Positions 7,186 to 15,745 are shown, counted from the first letter of the stretch. The stretch: DNA of 37,934 nt from Paracoccus spongiarum (GCF_030732095.1 NZ_JAVAMQ010000026.1:1-37934); one strand, 5' to 3'. Notes: generated from the sequence alone by a model not told the origin. Program-made: numbers and translations.

Positions 7186-8496
7186 ATGACCATCATCCAT
7201 CTCAAGCGCGGCAAGCCCGACGATCAGCGGGCAGAAGATGACGCCCGCGTCCGCGCCACGGTCGAAGCCGTGCTGAAAGACATCGAAACCCGTGGCGACG
7301 CGGCGGTGCGCGACCTGTCGGTGAAGTTCGACAAATACGACCCGCCGTCCTTCCGCCTGTCCGAGTCCGAAATCCTGGCCGCGATGCAGCAGGTCAGCAC
7401 CCGCGACATGGACGATATCTGCTTTGCCCAAGACCAGATCCGCCGCTTTGCCCAGGCGCAGCGCGCCTCCATGCAGGACGTCGAGATCGAAACCCTGCCC
7501 GGCGTGATCCTGGGCCATCGCAACATCCCCGTGCAGTCGGTGGGCTGCTATGTCCCCGGCGGCAAGTTCCCGATGGTGGCCTCGGCGCACATGTCGGTGC
7601 TGACGGCCTCGGTCGCGGGCGTTCCGCGGATCGTCGCCTCTGCCCCGCCCGTTCATGGGACGCCGCATCCGGCCATCGTCGCCGCCATGCATTTGGGCGG
7701 CGCGCATGAGATCTATGTCCTTGGCGGCATGCAGGCGGTTGGCGCCATGGCGATCGGCACGGAAACCATCGCCCCCGTGGACATGCTCGTCGGCCCCGGC
7801 AATGCCTTCGTGGCCGAGGCCAAGCGCCAGCTTTACGGCCGGGTGGGCATCGACCTCTTCGCCGGCCCGACCGAAACCCTGGTCATCGCCGACGACACCG
7901 TCGACGCGGAACTGTGCGCGACCGACCTGCTGGGACAGGCAGAGCACGGCTACAATTCGCCCGCCGTGCTGCTGACCAACAGCCGCCGGTTGGCCGAGGA
8001 AGCCCTGGCCGAGATCGAGCGGTTGCTGGAAATCCTGCCCACCCGCGAGACCGCTGCGGCAAGCTGGCGCGATTATGGCGAGGTCATCGTGTGCGACACC
8101 TATGAGGAAATGCTCGAGCAGGCGAACTTCATCGCCTCCGAGCATGTGCAGGTGATGACCGACCGAGACGACTGGTTCCTGGAAAAGATGCACAGCTATG
8201 GCGCGCTGTTTCTGGGTCCGCGCACGAACGTGGCCAACGGCGACAAGGTGATCGGCACCAACCATACGTTGCCGACGAAAAAGGCAGGGCGTTATACGGG
8301 CGGGCTGTGGGTGGGCAAGTTCCTCAAGACCCACAGCTATCAGCGGATCGTATCCGACGAGGCGGCGGCCCTGATCGGTGCATACGGCTCGCGCCTGTGC
8401 ATGTTGGAGGGCTTCGTGGGCCACGCCGAACAATGCAACATCCGCGTGCGCCGATACGGCGGGCAGAACGTGGCCTATGGCACGGCGGCGGACTGA
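7186..8496 (+). CDS. Histidinol-dehydrogenase-family NAD-dependent alcohol dehydrogenase (HpsN-like)
   Basis: This 436-residue enzyme is of the HisD fold, which oxidises a primary alcohol to a carboxylate in two NAD-dependent steps. The catalytic and zinc-site residues of HisD can all be found: Q and H in [11 protein letters not shown], Glu-His in IASEHVQVM, Asp in [13 protein letters not shown] with its His, and the late His in [10 protein letters not shown]. The sequence resembles sulfopropanediol 3-dehydrogenase HpsN ([34 protein letters not shown]) more than biosynthetic HisD. There are no other his genes nearby, so a catabolic role is likely, perhaps on a polyol, sulfo-polyol or sugar alcohol. 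The exact substrate is not deducible. Its stop overlaps the next start by one base (TGATG). Confidence 0.85.
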   Translation: MTIIHLKRGKPDDQRAEDDARVRATVEAVLKDIETRGDAAVRDLSVKFDKYDPPSFRLSESEILAAMQQVSTRDMDDICFAQDQIRRFAQAQRASMQDVEIETLPGVILGHRNIPVQSVGCYVPGGKFPMVASAHMSVLTASVAGVPRIVASAPPVHGTPHPAIVAAMHLGGAHEIYVLGGMQAVGAMAIGTETIAPVDMLVGPGNAFVAEAKRQLYGRVGIDLFAGPTETLVIADDTVDAELCATDLLGQAEHGYNSPAVLLTNSRRLAEEALAEIERLLEILPTRETAAASWRDYGEVIVCDTYEEMLEQANFIASEHVQVMTDRDDWFLEKMHSYGALFLGPRTNVANGDKVIGTNHTLPTKKAGRYTGGLWVGKFLKTHSYQRIVSDEAAALIGAYGSRLCMLEGFVGHAEQCNIRVRRYGGQNVAYGTAAD

Positions 8497-9545
8497 TGGA
8501 CCGGCATGACGCGCACAAGAGCCTGATCGCACCGCTCCGGCGCGCGATGCATGATTTCACGGAATCCGACGTGCGCGCGGGTCTGGATGCGCTCTTGGCG
8601 GCGGACGCCATCGTTCGCCTGCCCTTTCCCTTTGCCGAAATGACCGGCTCGACAGCGTTCTACGACGGCGCCTATGCGCCGATGCTGACGGCCATTCCCG
8701 ACCTCGAGCGGCGCGATACCATCGTCATGGCCGGCCCCACGCCCGAGGGCGCGGACTGGGTGGGCTGCTGCGGATATTATACCGGGTTGTTCGTCTTGCC
8801 GTGGCTGGACATCCCGCCGACGGGCCATCAGGTTCACCTGCGGTTTCACGAGTTTTTCCGTTTCGAGAACGGCCGTGTCACCGAAATACAGGCCCTGTGG
8901 GACATTCCCGAGGTGATGATGCAGGCCGGGGCCTGGCCGATGCCGCCTTCTCTGGGGCGGGAATGGCATGTCCCCAGCCCCGCCACCCAGGATGGCATAA
9001 TCCCTGGCCCCCGGGACGAGGCACGAAGCGCGGCGAGTTGTGAGCAGGTCCGAGACATGCTTGCGCATCTTCAGAAACATCCGGGTCAAGGTGGGCCCGA
9101 GGTGATGGAAATGCATCGTTTCTGGCATCCGCGCATGAACTGGTACGGACCGTCCGGCATCGGCACGGGCCGCGGCATCAAGGGGTTTCGCGACTGGCAT
9201 CAGATCCCGTTCCTGAACGCCATGCCGGATCGGGGCGCATATGGGGATCAGGTGACCGCTCATTCGTTTGGCGATAATGATTACGTTGCCGTCACCGGAT
9301 GGCCCAACATGATGCAGACACTGGCCCATGGTGGCTGGCTGGGCATTGCTCCTCCCAACCGGCAGGTCACTCTGCGCAGCCTTGATTTCTGGCGGCTTGA
9401 CGGCGGCCTCATCCGCGAAAACTGGGTGATGATCGATCTGCTGGATCTTTATGACCAAATCGGAGTCGATGTGCTTGCGCGGATGCGCGAATTCAACAAG
9501 GCGCGGTTTGGCTTTCACCACGAAACGGGACGGGTCCCGGCATGA
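8496..9545 (+). CDS. Two-domain SnoaL-like protein
   Basis: This protein of 349 residues has two SnoaL/NTF2-like domains (about 10-165 and 190-345). The first half contains FHEFFRFENGRVTEIQALWD. The second has WYGPSGIGTGRGIKGF and LDFWRLDGGLIRENWVMID. It aligns end to end with the divergent protein at 888-1853, including the odd spacer with PATxDG before the second domain, so the two are paralogues from a duplication. It overlaps the dehydrogenase gene by one base and the SDR gene by four (ATGA), placing it in the catalytic core of the operon. Likely an isomerase, dehydratase or cyclase-type enzyme on a pathway intermediate; this is inference from fold and context. Confidence 0.82.
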   Translation: MDRHDAHKSLIAPLRRAMHDFTESDVRAGLDALLAADAIVRLPFPFAEMTGSTAFYDGAYAPMLTAIPDLERRDTIVMAGPTPEGADWVGCCGYYTGLFVLPWLDIPPTGHQVHLRFHEFFRFENGRVTEIQALWDIPEVMMQAGAWPMPPSLGREWHVPSPATQDGIIPGPRDEARSAASCEQVRDMLAHLQKHPGQGGPEVMEMHRFWHPRMNWYGPSGIGTGRGIKGFRDWHQIPFLNAMPDRGAYGDQVTAHSFGDNDYVAVTGWPNMMQTLAHGGWLGIAPPNRQVTLRSLDFWRLDGGLIRENWVMIDLLDLYDQIGVDVLARMREFNKARFGFHHETGRVPA

Positions 9546-10306
9546 ACATTCCGCGCACTCCGTCCTTTCGCCTCGACGGCCGCCACGCGCTTGTGACGGG
9601 GGCCTCGTCGGGCATCGGGTTCGCGGCCGCGGCGGCCCTTGCCCAGGCCGGGGCGCGGGTCACGATGGTGGCGCGCGGCCTCGCTGATTTGCAGAGGGCA
9701 GCCGACGCGATCGCGGCGGCGGGCGGACAGGCCAGGGCGCTGGCTCTGGATATCGCGGAGCTGGAGGCGGGGCGTGACTTCGTCGCCGCCCAGGGCCCGT
9801 TCGACATCTTGGTGAACTCCGCCGGGCTGGCCCGTCATGGCCCGGCCCTTGACACGACCCCGGCCGATTACGACGCCGCGATGGGGCTGAACCTGCGCGC
9901 GGCCTATTTCCTGACGCGCGAGGTCGCGCGCGGCCTGATCGCGGCGGCAAGGCCCGGCAGTCTGATCAACATATCCTCTCAGATGGGCCATGTCGGCGGG
10001 CCGGACCGGGCGGTCTACTGCGCATCCAAGCACGCGTTGGAAGGCATGACAAAGTCCATGGCGATCGAATGGGGCCCGCACGGCATTCGCGTCAACACCC
10101 TGTGCCCGACCTTCATCCGCACCCCGCTGGCCGAACAGACCCTGCGCGACCCCGTCCGCCGCGCCTGGATCGAGGGCAAGATCAAGCTGGGCCGCGTGGG
10201 CGAGATCGAGGACATCATGGGACCGGTGGTCTTCCTCGCCTCGGACGCGTCAAGCCTGGTCACGGGCACCGCGCTGCTGGTCGATGGCGGCTGGACGGCG
10301 GGATAG
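9542..10306 (+). CDS. SDR-family NAD(P)-dependent oxidoreductase
   Basis: This is a classical short-chain dehydrogenase of 254 residues, probably oxidising a secondary alcohol of the pathway substrate. It has the nucleotide-binding GASSGIGFAAAAAL (TGxxxGxG class), NSAGLA in place of the usual NNAG, the catalytic Ser in NISSQMGHVGG, the YCASK motif (Tyr-x-x-x-Lys) and the C-terminal VDGGWTAG. The second-strand segment VTMVARGLADLQ has Arg after the second strand, which hints at NADP use, although Rhodobacterales sugar SDRs vary. It resembles gluconate 5-dehydrogenase/FabG-like catabolic SDRs. It overlaps the preceding gene by four bases and ends 4 nt before the LacI regulator. Confidence 0.9.
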   Translation: MNIPRTPSFRLDGRHALVTGASSGIGFAAAAALAQAGARVTMVARGLADLQRAADAIAAAGGQARALALDIAELEAGRDFVAAQGPFDILVNSAGLARHGPALDTTPADYDAAMGLNLRAAYFLTREVARGLIAAARPGSLINISSQMGHVGGPDRAVYCASKHALEGMTKSMAIEWGPHGIRVNTLCPTFIRTPLAEQTLRDPVRRAWIEGKIKLGRVGEIEDIMGPVVFLASDASSLVTGTALLVDGGWTAG

Positions 10307-10310
10307 GGCG

Positions 10311-11381
10311 ATGACCGATGTTCCGCCCAACCCCGATGCCAAGGCGCCCGATCGCGTGACGGCGCAGGATGTGGCGCGCCTTGCGGGCGTCAGCCAATCG
10401 GCAGTCAGCCGGGTTTTCACGCCCGGCGCGTCGGCCAGCAAGGCCACCGCCGCGAAGGTCCGCGCTGCCGCCGAACAACTGGGCTATCGCCCCAACATCC
10501 TGGCCCGCAGCCTGATCACCGGGCGCACCCGCATCATCGGGCTGGTGGTGGCCTATCTTGAAAACCAGTTCTACCCCATCGCCCTGGAGCTGCTGTCGCG
10601 CGCCTTGCAGGCACGGGGCTATCACGTGCTGATCTTCATGGCCGGCAATTCCACCGAGGGCGTCAGCGAGGTGGTCCAGGAACTTCTGGATTACCAGGTG
10701 GACGGCATCATCACTGCCTCCGTGGCCATGACCAATGACCTGACTGCACGCTGCGATGCGGCCGGCATCCCCGTGGTGATGTTCAACCGGGGCCAGTCGG
10801 ACCCGCGCCTGTCCGAGGTCACCAGCGACAACATCCTGGGCGGCTACACGGCTGCCCTCCACCTGGTTGCCACGGGCCACCGCCGCATCGCACATGTGAT
10901 GGGCTGGCAAGGCGCATCAACGGGCCGCGACCGCGCGCAGGGGTTCCGCAACGGCCTGTCGGACGCGGGCCTGACCCCGGCCGCGATGATCGACGGCAGG
11001 TTTTCCCGCGAGACCGCCGCCGCCGCCACGCGCGCATTGTTCGCCAGCGGGGACCGGCCCGACGCCGTGTTCGTGGGCAATGACCACATGGCCTTTGCGG
11101 TCATGGACACGCTGCGCTTCGACCTTGGCCTGGCGGTGCCGGGCGACGTGTCCGTGGTGGGCTATGACGACGTGCCGCTGGCATCGTGGCCCGCCTATGA
11201 CCTGACCACCATCCGCCAGCCGGTCCGGCGCATGGTCGACGCCACGGTCGACCTGCTGCTGGGCCAGATCGAGGGCGATGCCGACCCCGGCCGGCTCAGG
11301 CCCCACAAGATCAGGATCGAAGGCACGCTGATCAAGCGCGGCTCGGTCCGCGACAGGACCCACCACGAGGACACGGACTGA
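10311..11381 (+). CDS. LacI-family transcriptional regulator
   Basis: This DNA-binding regulator has 356 residues. The N-terminal helix-turn-helix reads VTAQDVARLAGVSQSAVSRV, followed by the hinge region RPNILARSLITGRT. The periplasmic-binding-protein-like effector domain covers about 75-345, with the typical DAVFVGNDHMAFAVMD and DVSVVGYDDVPLA. It is embedded within the catabolic operon rather than at its edge. The most probable targets are the two CG-centred palindromes at 1866-1881 and 1921-1936. It probably represses the divergent promoters until the imported substrate or a derivative binds. Its stop overlaps the next start by one base (TGATG). Confidence 0.92.
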   Translation: MTDVPPNPDAKAPDRVTAQDVARLAGVSQSAVSRVFTPGASASKATAAKVRAAAEQLGYRPNILARSLITGRTRIIGLVVAYLENQFYPIALELLSRALQARGYHVLIFMAGNSTEGVSEVVQELLDYQVDGIITASVAMTNDLTARCDAAGIPVVMFNRGQSDPRLSEVTSDNILGGYTAALHLVATGHRRIAHVMGWQGASTGRDRAQGFRNGLSDAGLTPAAMIDGRFSRETAAAATRALFASGDRPDAVFVGNDHMAFAVMDTLRFDLGLAVPGDVSVVGYDDVPLASWPAYDLTTIRQPVRRMVDATVDLLLGQIEGDADPGRLRPHKIRIEGTLIKRGSVRDRTHHEDTD

Positions 11382-12370
11382 TGAAAGGCTTCGACCCGAA
11401 ATTCCGCAACTTTCCCGATTACATCATCGGCATCACCAAGGAGATCTGGGAAGATCGCGGCATCGCCACGCTGCACTCCTATTATGCCCCCGACATCCTG
11501 GTCCGCTCGCCTGCCTCGGTCGTCCGGGGCAACCAGGGTGTCATCGGCGCGACCATGGCGACCCTGTCGGAATTTCCCGACCGCACCCTGCTGGGCGAGG
11601 ACGTGATCTGGTGCGGCACCCCCGAAGAGGGGATGCTGTCGTCGCACCGGCTGCTGTCCACGGCGACCCATACCGGCGACGGCGCCTATGGCAAGGCCAC
11701 CGGGCGCAAGCTGGTTTATCGCATCATCGCCGACTGCCATGCGATCAACAACCAGATCAACGACGAATGGCTGATCCGCGATCAGGGCGCCATCGTGCGC
11801 CAGATGGGCTGGGAGCCGGTGGAGTTCGCCCGCGATCAGATCGGCCGCGAGGGCGGACCGGACAAATGCGTTCGTCCGCTGACCCCCGCAAACGACATTC
11901 AGGGCCCCTACACGGGCCGGGGCAACGACAACGAGTGGGGCGGGCGTCTGGCCGACATCGTGACGCGCATCATGAACGCCGACTTCACCGTGATCGGCAG
12001 CGAATACGACCGCGCCGCACAGCTCGAATATCCGGGCGGGGTGACCGGCCACGGCTGGAAAGATGCTGACCGTTTCTGGCTGGGCCTGCGCGCGGCCTTC
12101 CCCGACGCAGCCTTCGCCATCCACCACGTGATCGGCAACGACGACCCGAAGATGGCGCCACGCGCCGCGATCCGCTGGAGCCTGCATGGCCGTCACAGCG
12201 GCTGGGGCGCGTTCGGCGCTCCCACGGGGGCCGAGGTCTATGTCCTGGGCATGACCCATGCCGAATTCGGCCCCTTCGGTCCCGGCGGTGTCAGCCTGCG
12301 CCGGGAATGGACACTTTATGACGAGACCGCCGTCTGGAAACAGATCCTGCTGGCGACGGGGGCGGTCTGA
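11381..12370 (+). CDS. Two-domain SnoaL-like protein, divergent subtype
   Basis: This protein of 329 residues has two SnoaL/NTF2-like halves (about 10-150 and 185-325). The first half has IWEDRGIATLHSYYAPDILV and a DEWLIRDQGAIVRQMG close; the second has GHGWKDADRFWLGLRAAFPD and SLRREWTLYDETAVWKQIL. It is more distant from the other SnoaL proteins of this cluster and lacks the WYGPxGIG block, so it may act on a different intermediate. It is translationally coupled to the LacI gene by a one-base overlap and followed 38 nt later by the bicupin gene. No specific reaction can be assigned. Confidence 0.78.
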   Translation: MKGFDPKFRNFPDYIIGITKEIWEDRGIATLHSYYAPDILVRSPASVVRGNQGVIGATMATLSEFPDRTLLGEDVIWCGTPEEGMLSSHRLLSTATHTGDGAYGKATGRKLVYRIIADCHAINNQINDEWLIRDQGAIVRQMGWEPVEFARDQIGREGGPDKCVRPLTPANDIQGPYTGRGNDNEWGGRLADIVTRIMNADFTVIGSEYDRAAQLEYPGGVTGHGWKDADRFWLGLRAAFPDAAFAIHHVIGNDDPKMAPRAAIRWSLHGRHSGWGAFGAPTGAEVYVLGMTHAEFGPFGPGGVSLRREWTLYDETAVWKQILLATGAV

Positions 12371-12408
12371 CGACCCCGCTTCGGCAATCCTGAAAGGAAC
12401 TTTCTGAA

Positions 12409-13377
12409 ATGACCCCCGATCAGATGGAGCAGAGGATCGTCCGCTATGGCGACCTGCAACCCTGCAAGACCGCCTTCATCGACGCGCACACGCCCGGTTC
12501 CGACCGCAAGGAAAATTTCACCATCATCGGTGGGGGCGTCAGTGAATCCCCCGACCAGTATGTCCACCTGCGCGAAACGCCGGGCTTCAACATCGGCGCG
12601 GCGGGTCAGCCGCCGAACTGCCGCAACAGCCTGCACTCACACCACACCGCCGAGGTGTTCTTTGTCCTGAAGGGTCGCTGGCGGTTCTTCTGGGGCCGCT
12701 GGGGCACGGCGGGCGAATTCATTGCGGAGGAAGGCGATATCTTCAACATCCCGACCGGCATCTTCCGCGCCTTTGAAAACGTCGGCACCGATTACGGCAT
12801 GATCATGGCGATCCTGGGCGGCGACGATGCCGGGGGCGGGGTGGTCTGGGCACCGCAGGTCATCACCGACGCCAAGGACTACGGCCTGCTTCTGGGCGAG
12901 AATGGCCGACTTTATGACAGCAAGAAGGGCGAGTCCCTGCCTGACGGCGTAAAGCCCATGCCGCTGCTGGACGACGATCAGCTGAAAGCCTTTCCCGAAC
13001 CCACGACCGCCGATGTCATCCCGAACTGCGTTGCCCGCTACTGGGATCTGATGGCGCTGTCGGACCGCCAGCCCGCCAAGGTCATCGGCGCCGAGGGCAA
13101 GCTGCGCGACCGTCCTGGCTTCGACGTCGAGTTCCTGTCGCGCAACTCGATACCCGACACGCCTTACACATTGGACCGGCACGAGATCCTGATGCCGATG
13201 CGCGGCCATTGGCGGCTGACTTGGTCGGGCGGCACAACCACGCTGAACCCGGGCGACACCGCGGCGATCCCGCCGGGGCTGGAACATGCCCTGGCGCCGT
13301 CGATGACAGGCGAGGCATCGCTGTACCGGGTCATGAACACCCCCGATCCGGCGGGTGCGACCGGACGGTTGCTGTAG
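12409..13377 (+). CDS. Bicupin protein, possible metal-dependent enzyme
   Basis: This 322-residue protein has two cupin barrels. The N-terminal cupin (about 65-145) carries the metal motif HSHHTAEVFFVLKG (HxHx3E), but in its second motif, GDIFNIPTGIFRAFEN, Arg occupies the place of the usual His. The C-terminal cupin (about 245-305) has HEILMPMRGHWRLTW and GDTAAIPPGLEHAL, with a His in its second motif. Bicupins include dioxygenases, isomerases, decarboxylases and seed-storage-like non-enzymes. The start at 12409 follows AAAGGAAC. In context it is probably a ring- or carbon-skeleton-modifying enzyme in the pathway, but whether it is an oxygenase or an isomerase is not visible. Confidence 0.82.
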   Translation: MTPDQMEQRIVRYGDLQPCKTAFIDAHTPGSDRKENFTIIGGGVSESPDQYVHLRETPGFNIGAAGQPPNCRNSLHSHHTAEVFFVLKGRWRFFWGRWGTAGEFIAEEGDIFNIPTGIFRAFENVGTDYGMIMAILGGDDAGGGVVWAPQVITDAKDYGLLLGENGRLYDSKKGESLPDGVKPMPLLDDDQLKAFPEPTTADVIPNCVARYWDLMALSDRQPAKVIGAEGKLRDRPGFDVEFLSRNSIPDTPYTLDRHEILMPMRGHWRLTWSGGTTTLNPGDTAAIPPGLEHALAPSMTGEASLYRVMNTPDPAGATGRLL

Positions 13378-13390
13378 GCGGCCTCAGCCG

Positions 13391-14077
13391 ATGCTGCCCC
13401 TCGTCATGCTCCCTGGGATGATGTGCGATGCGCGGATGTGGGGCGCCATCCCCGGCGCTCTGGCACCCTGTCCTGTCCATCATGCCCTGCCGGTCGGTGC
13501 TGACAACATGGCGCAGATCGCCGATGCTGTCCTTGCCGCGGCCCCGCCCCGCTTTGCTCTGGCGGGCCTGTCGATGGGCGGCATCGTTGCCATGGAGATG
13601 CTCGCCCGTCAGCCCCATCGCATCGAACGGTTGGCCCTGCTGGACACCAACCCGCGCGCTGAACTTCCCGAGATCCGGGCCCGGCGCGTCCCCCAGATCG
13701 GCCGGGTCCGTGCGCAGGGGCTGGAGCGGGTGATGCGCGACGAACTGGTGCCTCACTATCTGGCCCGGTACAGCGACGCCATCGCGGATCTCTGCGTGGA
13801 CATGGCCCTGGAGCTTGGGCCGGACGTGTTCGAACAGCAATCGATGGCACTGCGCGGCCGCGCCGACCGGCAGACGGCCCTGGCTGAATTTGACGGTCCC
13901 GCCTTGGTCCTCACAGGTACGGATGATCGGCTGTGCCCGATGGACCGGCACGACCTGATGCACGCGCTGATGCCGCAATCACGGCTGGTGGCCATCGCGG
14001 GGGCGGGCCATCTGCCGCCCCTGGAACGCCCGGTTGAAACTCTGGCGGCCCTGCGCCGCTGGCTGGAGGACGAATGA
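13391..14077 (+). CDS. Alpha/beta-hydrolase
   Basis: This alpha/beta-fold hydrolase of 228 residues probably opens a lactone or cleaves an ester or C-C bond of a pathway intermediate. The nucleophile elbow is GLSMGGIVAME, the acid is in LTGTDDRLCPMD, and the catalytic His is in GAGHLPPLERP. The fold and size resemble 3-oxoadipate enol-lactonase and related small hydrolases. The ATG at 13391 is 13 nt after the bicupin stop, and its ribosome site is weak. The stop overlaps the RraA-like gene by four bases (ATGA). Confidence 0.85.
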   Translation: MLPLVMLPGMMCDARMWGAIPGALAPCPVHHALPVGADNMAQIADAVLAAAPPRFALAGLSMGGIVAMEMLARQPHRIERLALLDTNPRAELPEIRARRVPQIGRVRAQGLERVMRDELVPHYLARYSDAIADLCVDMALELGPDVFEQQSMALRGRADRQTALAEFDGPALVLTGTDDRLCPMDRHDLMHALMPQSRLVAIAGAGHLPPLERPVETLAALRRWLEDE

Positions 14078-14766
14078 CCCCTGATCTGCTGGACCTGCTG
14101 CGCCGGGTCGATACCCCCACCGTGTGCAACGCCATCGAGGTCGCCCAGGGCCGCCGCGGCTTTGCCGGCTTTACCCGCGGAACGATGATCTGCACGGAAC
14201 CCGGCCGCCGTGTCGTGGGCTATGCCGTGACAGCACAGATCGCCGCTCTTGCCCCGCCAGTCGAGCCACCCGAGGTGATCCGCGCCCGGCGCATGGACTA
14301 CTACCGCGCCATGGCCACTGCCCCCCGACCCTCGGTCGCGGTGGTCGAGGATCTGGACTATCCAAACTGCATCGGTGCATTCTGGGGCGAGATCAACACC
14401 ACCTTGCACAAGGGATTTGGCCTGTCGGGCGCACTGACCAACGGCGTGGTGCGCGACCTGGACGATCTGCCGGCCCATTTCCCGGTCATTGCGGGCAGCA
14501 TCGGACCAAGCCACGGCTATGTGCACGTCCGCAGTCTGGCTCAGCCGGTCCGCGTCATGGGGCTGACCGTCCACCAGGGCGATCTGGTTCATGCCGACCG
14601 TCACGGCGCGGTCGTCATCCCGCCCGATGTCGTCCCGCTCGTGGCCGCGGCGGTGGCCAGGCTGCAGGCGACCGAAAGGCTGGTCCTGGAGCCAGCTCGT
14701 GAAGCAGGATTCAGTCTTGAGGTATTTGAAGCCGCCTGGGCTGCCTTTGAAAGCGCACGAACCTGA
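14074..14766 (+). CDS. RraA / 4-hydroxy-4-methyl-2-oxoglutarate aldolase-family protein
   Basis: This protein has 230 residues of the RraA-like fold. In catabolic settings the family performs divalent-metal-dependent retro-aldol cleavage yielding pyruvate, or beta-keto-acid (oxaloacetate) decarboxylation. The diagnostic glycine-rich block is GLSGALTNGVVRDLDDL, including the Arg-Asp pair that contacts substrate and metal in HMG aldolases. The late motif GDLVHADRHGAVVIP is the family's GDxxxADxDGVxxxP. It is the last gene of the operon, consistent with a final cleavage step feeding central metabolism. Immediately after its stop (about 6 nt) a truncated IS256-type transposase begins, so the operon's original downstream end may have been lost. 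A non-catalytic RNase E-inhibitor-like role is unlikely in this context. Confidence 0.85.
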   Translation: MTPDLLDLLRRVDTPTVCNAIEVAQGRRGFAGFTRGTMICTEPGRRVVGYAVTAQIAALAPPVEPPEVIRARRMDYYRAMATAPRPSVAVVEDLDYPNCIGAFWGEINTTLHKGFGLSGALTNGVVRDLDDLPAHFPVIAGSIGPSHGYVHVRSLAQPVRVMGLTVHQGDLVHADRHGAVVIPPDVVPLVAAAVARLQATERLVLEPAREAGFSLEVFEAAWAAFESART

Positions 14767-14771
14767 GACCT

Positions 14772-15021
14772 GCGTGAACGCTTCGGGTTTCAGCTTCGCG
14801 GCACGGTGATCAACGCCCGGCTGGGTCGGAAACCCACGAACGCCGCGGTGCTGGCCGCCATGGGCGTCCGGCGGGACGGGCGGAAGGTGCCGTCACCCAT
14901 CAGAGACATGGGCGGGTGAGGACGGCCGGGTGGCGTCTGCTTCTGGACGATCCGGACGCGCACGGACTGCAGCAGCCCGAATTCTCGATCGTCCGGGGCG
15001 GTTCGGGGCTGACAGGCTGAT
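14772..15021 (+). pseudogene. IS256-family transposase remnant
   Basis: This is a fragment of the mutator-type (DDE) transposase of the IS256 family. One frame reads KPTNAAVLAAMGVRRDGRK and IRDMGG, then stops near 14919. The adjoining frame continues the same family sequence as AGWRLLLDDPDAHGLQQPEF and SIVRGGSGL before another stop near 15021. One frameshift and loss of both ends leave about 80 codons of an approximately 400-residue enzyme. It begins directly behind the RraA-like gene. Confidence 0.75.
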
Positions 15022-15108
15022 CCATCCTGCGATCGAGGCAGCCGGGATCTGTCGATCCGATACACCGGGAGGCCGGCTGAAGCAGTGCGTCCCCTCGGTC
15101 GTGACCCT

Positions 15109-15415
15109 GCCCTTGCGCTCCGGCATGATGCCCACGCGCCGATACCCGAGGGGACGCGGCTTCCGGGCGACCTTGTGCATCTCGTCACGGCCTTCCGGGT
15201 GATCGGCCGGCCGCCCGCGCCGCACGGTCTTCGGATCGACACCGATGAGGACGCAGGCCCGACGTCGGGAGATCGGATGACCCGTCATCGCCCACAGCCC
15301 TGCGTCCCGCCGTTGCTTGGGCGTCGTCAGGGCCTTCCGGAAGGATCCTTCAAGACCACAGCGTCCAACATCGCATCCGCCAGCAGGCGCCTGAGCGTGT
15401 AGACGACCGCGGAGT
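15109..15415 (-). pseudogene. IS3-family remnant (IS407-like orfA end and orfB start)
   Basis: Read on the minus strand, 15415 to about 15336 gives YTLRRLLADAMLDAVVLKD, the typical end of an IS3 OrfA with its leucine zipper. After a frameshift, 15336 to 15109 gives LTTPKQRRDAG, then ISRRRACVLIGVDPKTVRRG and RPLGYRRVGIMPERKG. This is the N-terminal HTH_21 region of OrfB. The DDE catalytic core that should follow is absent. Further left (15022-15108) nothing recognisable remains. Confidence 0.75.
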
Positions 15416-15499
15416 TCGACACGTGATTGCGTCCGATCCCGGAGGTGGGCAAACCCGGGTCCTGCCGCCTGAACATCCGGGTCATCCTGGCCTTGCCCC

Positions 15500-15745
15500 G
15501 TTGCAACGGACACGCGGGCGGTTGCGGTTCGAGTGTGAATGAACTCGCGGGGCAAGCCCATCCTCAGCGCCAAGTGCGGGTGGCATGCGCTGCAGTCCGC
15601 GAACCACCCGGCAATCGATCCGGGGACGGTGTCGGCGTCGGGCAGCGGCGTGACCTGTCCGAAATCGCGCCTGACGTCCTCGCGAACGCCGCCGGGATCG
15701 CGTTTCTCTGCGCGCTGCTGACCGGCGTGACGCAAGGCGTCAGGT
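15500..15745 (-). pseudogene. IS3-family OrfB C-terminal remnant (second element)
   Basis: On the minus strand, LTPCVTPVSSAQRNAIPAAF and ART (15743-15675) continue after a one-step frameshift at about 15673 into RRDFGQVTPLPDADTV, WFADCSACHPHLALRM and LPREFIHTRTATA (down to about 15515). This is the rve-domain end of IS3 transposases (family pattern: TPVxSPQSNGMxEAFVKTFKRD, then YNxxHPHSALxxxSPREFI). As it is a C-terminus lying upstream of the start fragment at 15109-15415, it must come from a different IS3 copy. The stretch from 15746 to 15883 shows nothing more. Confidence 0.78.
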
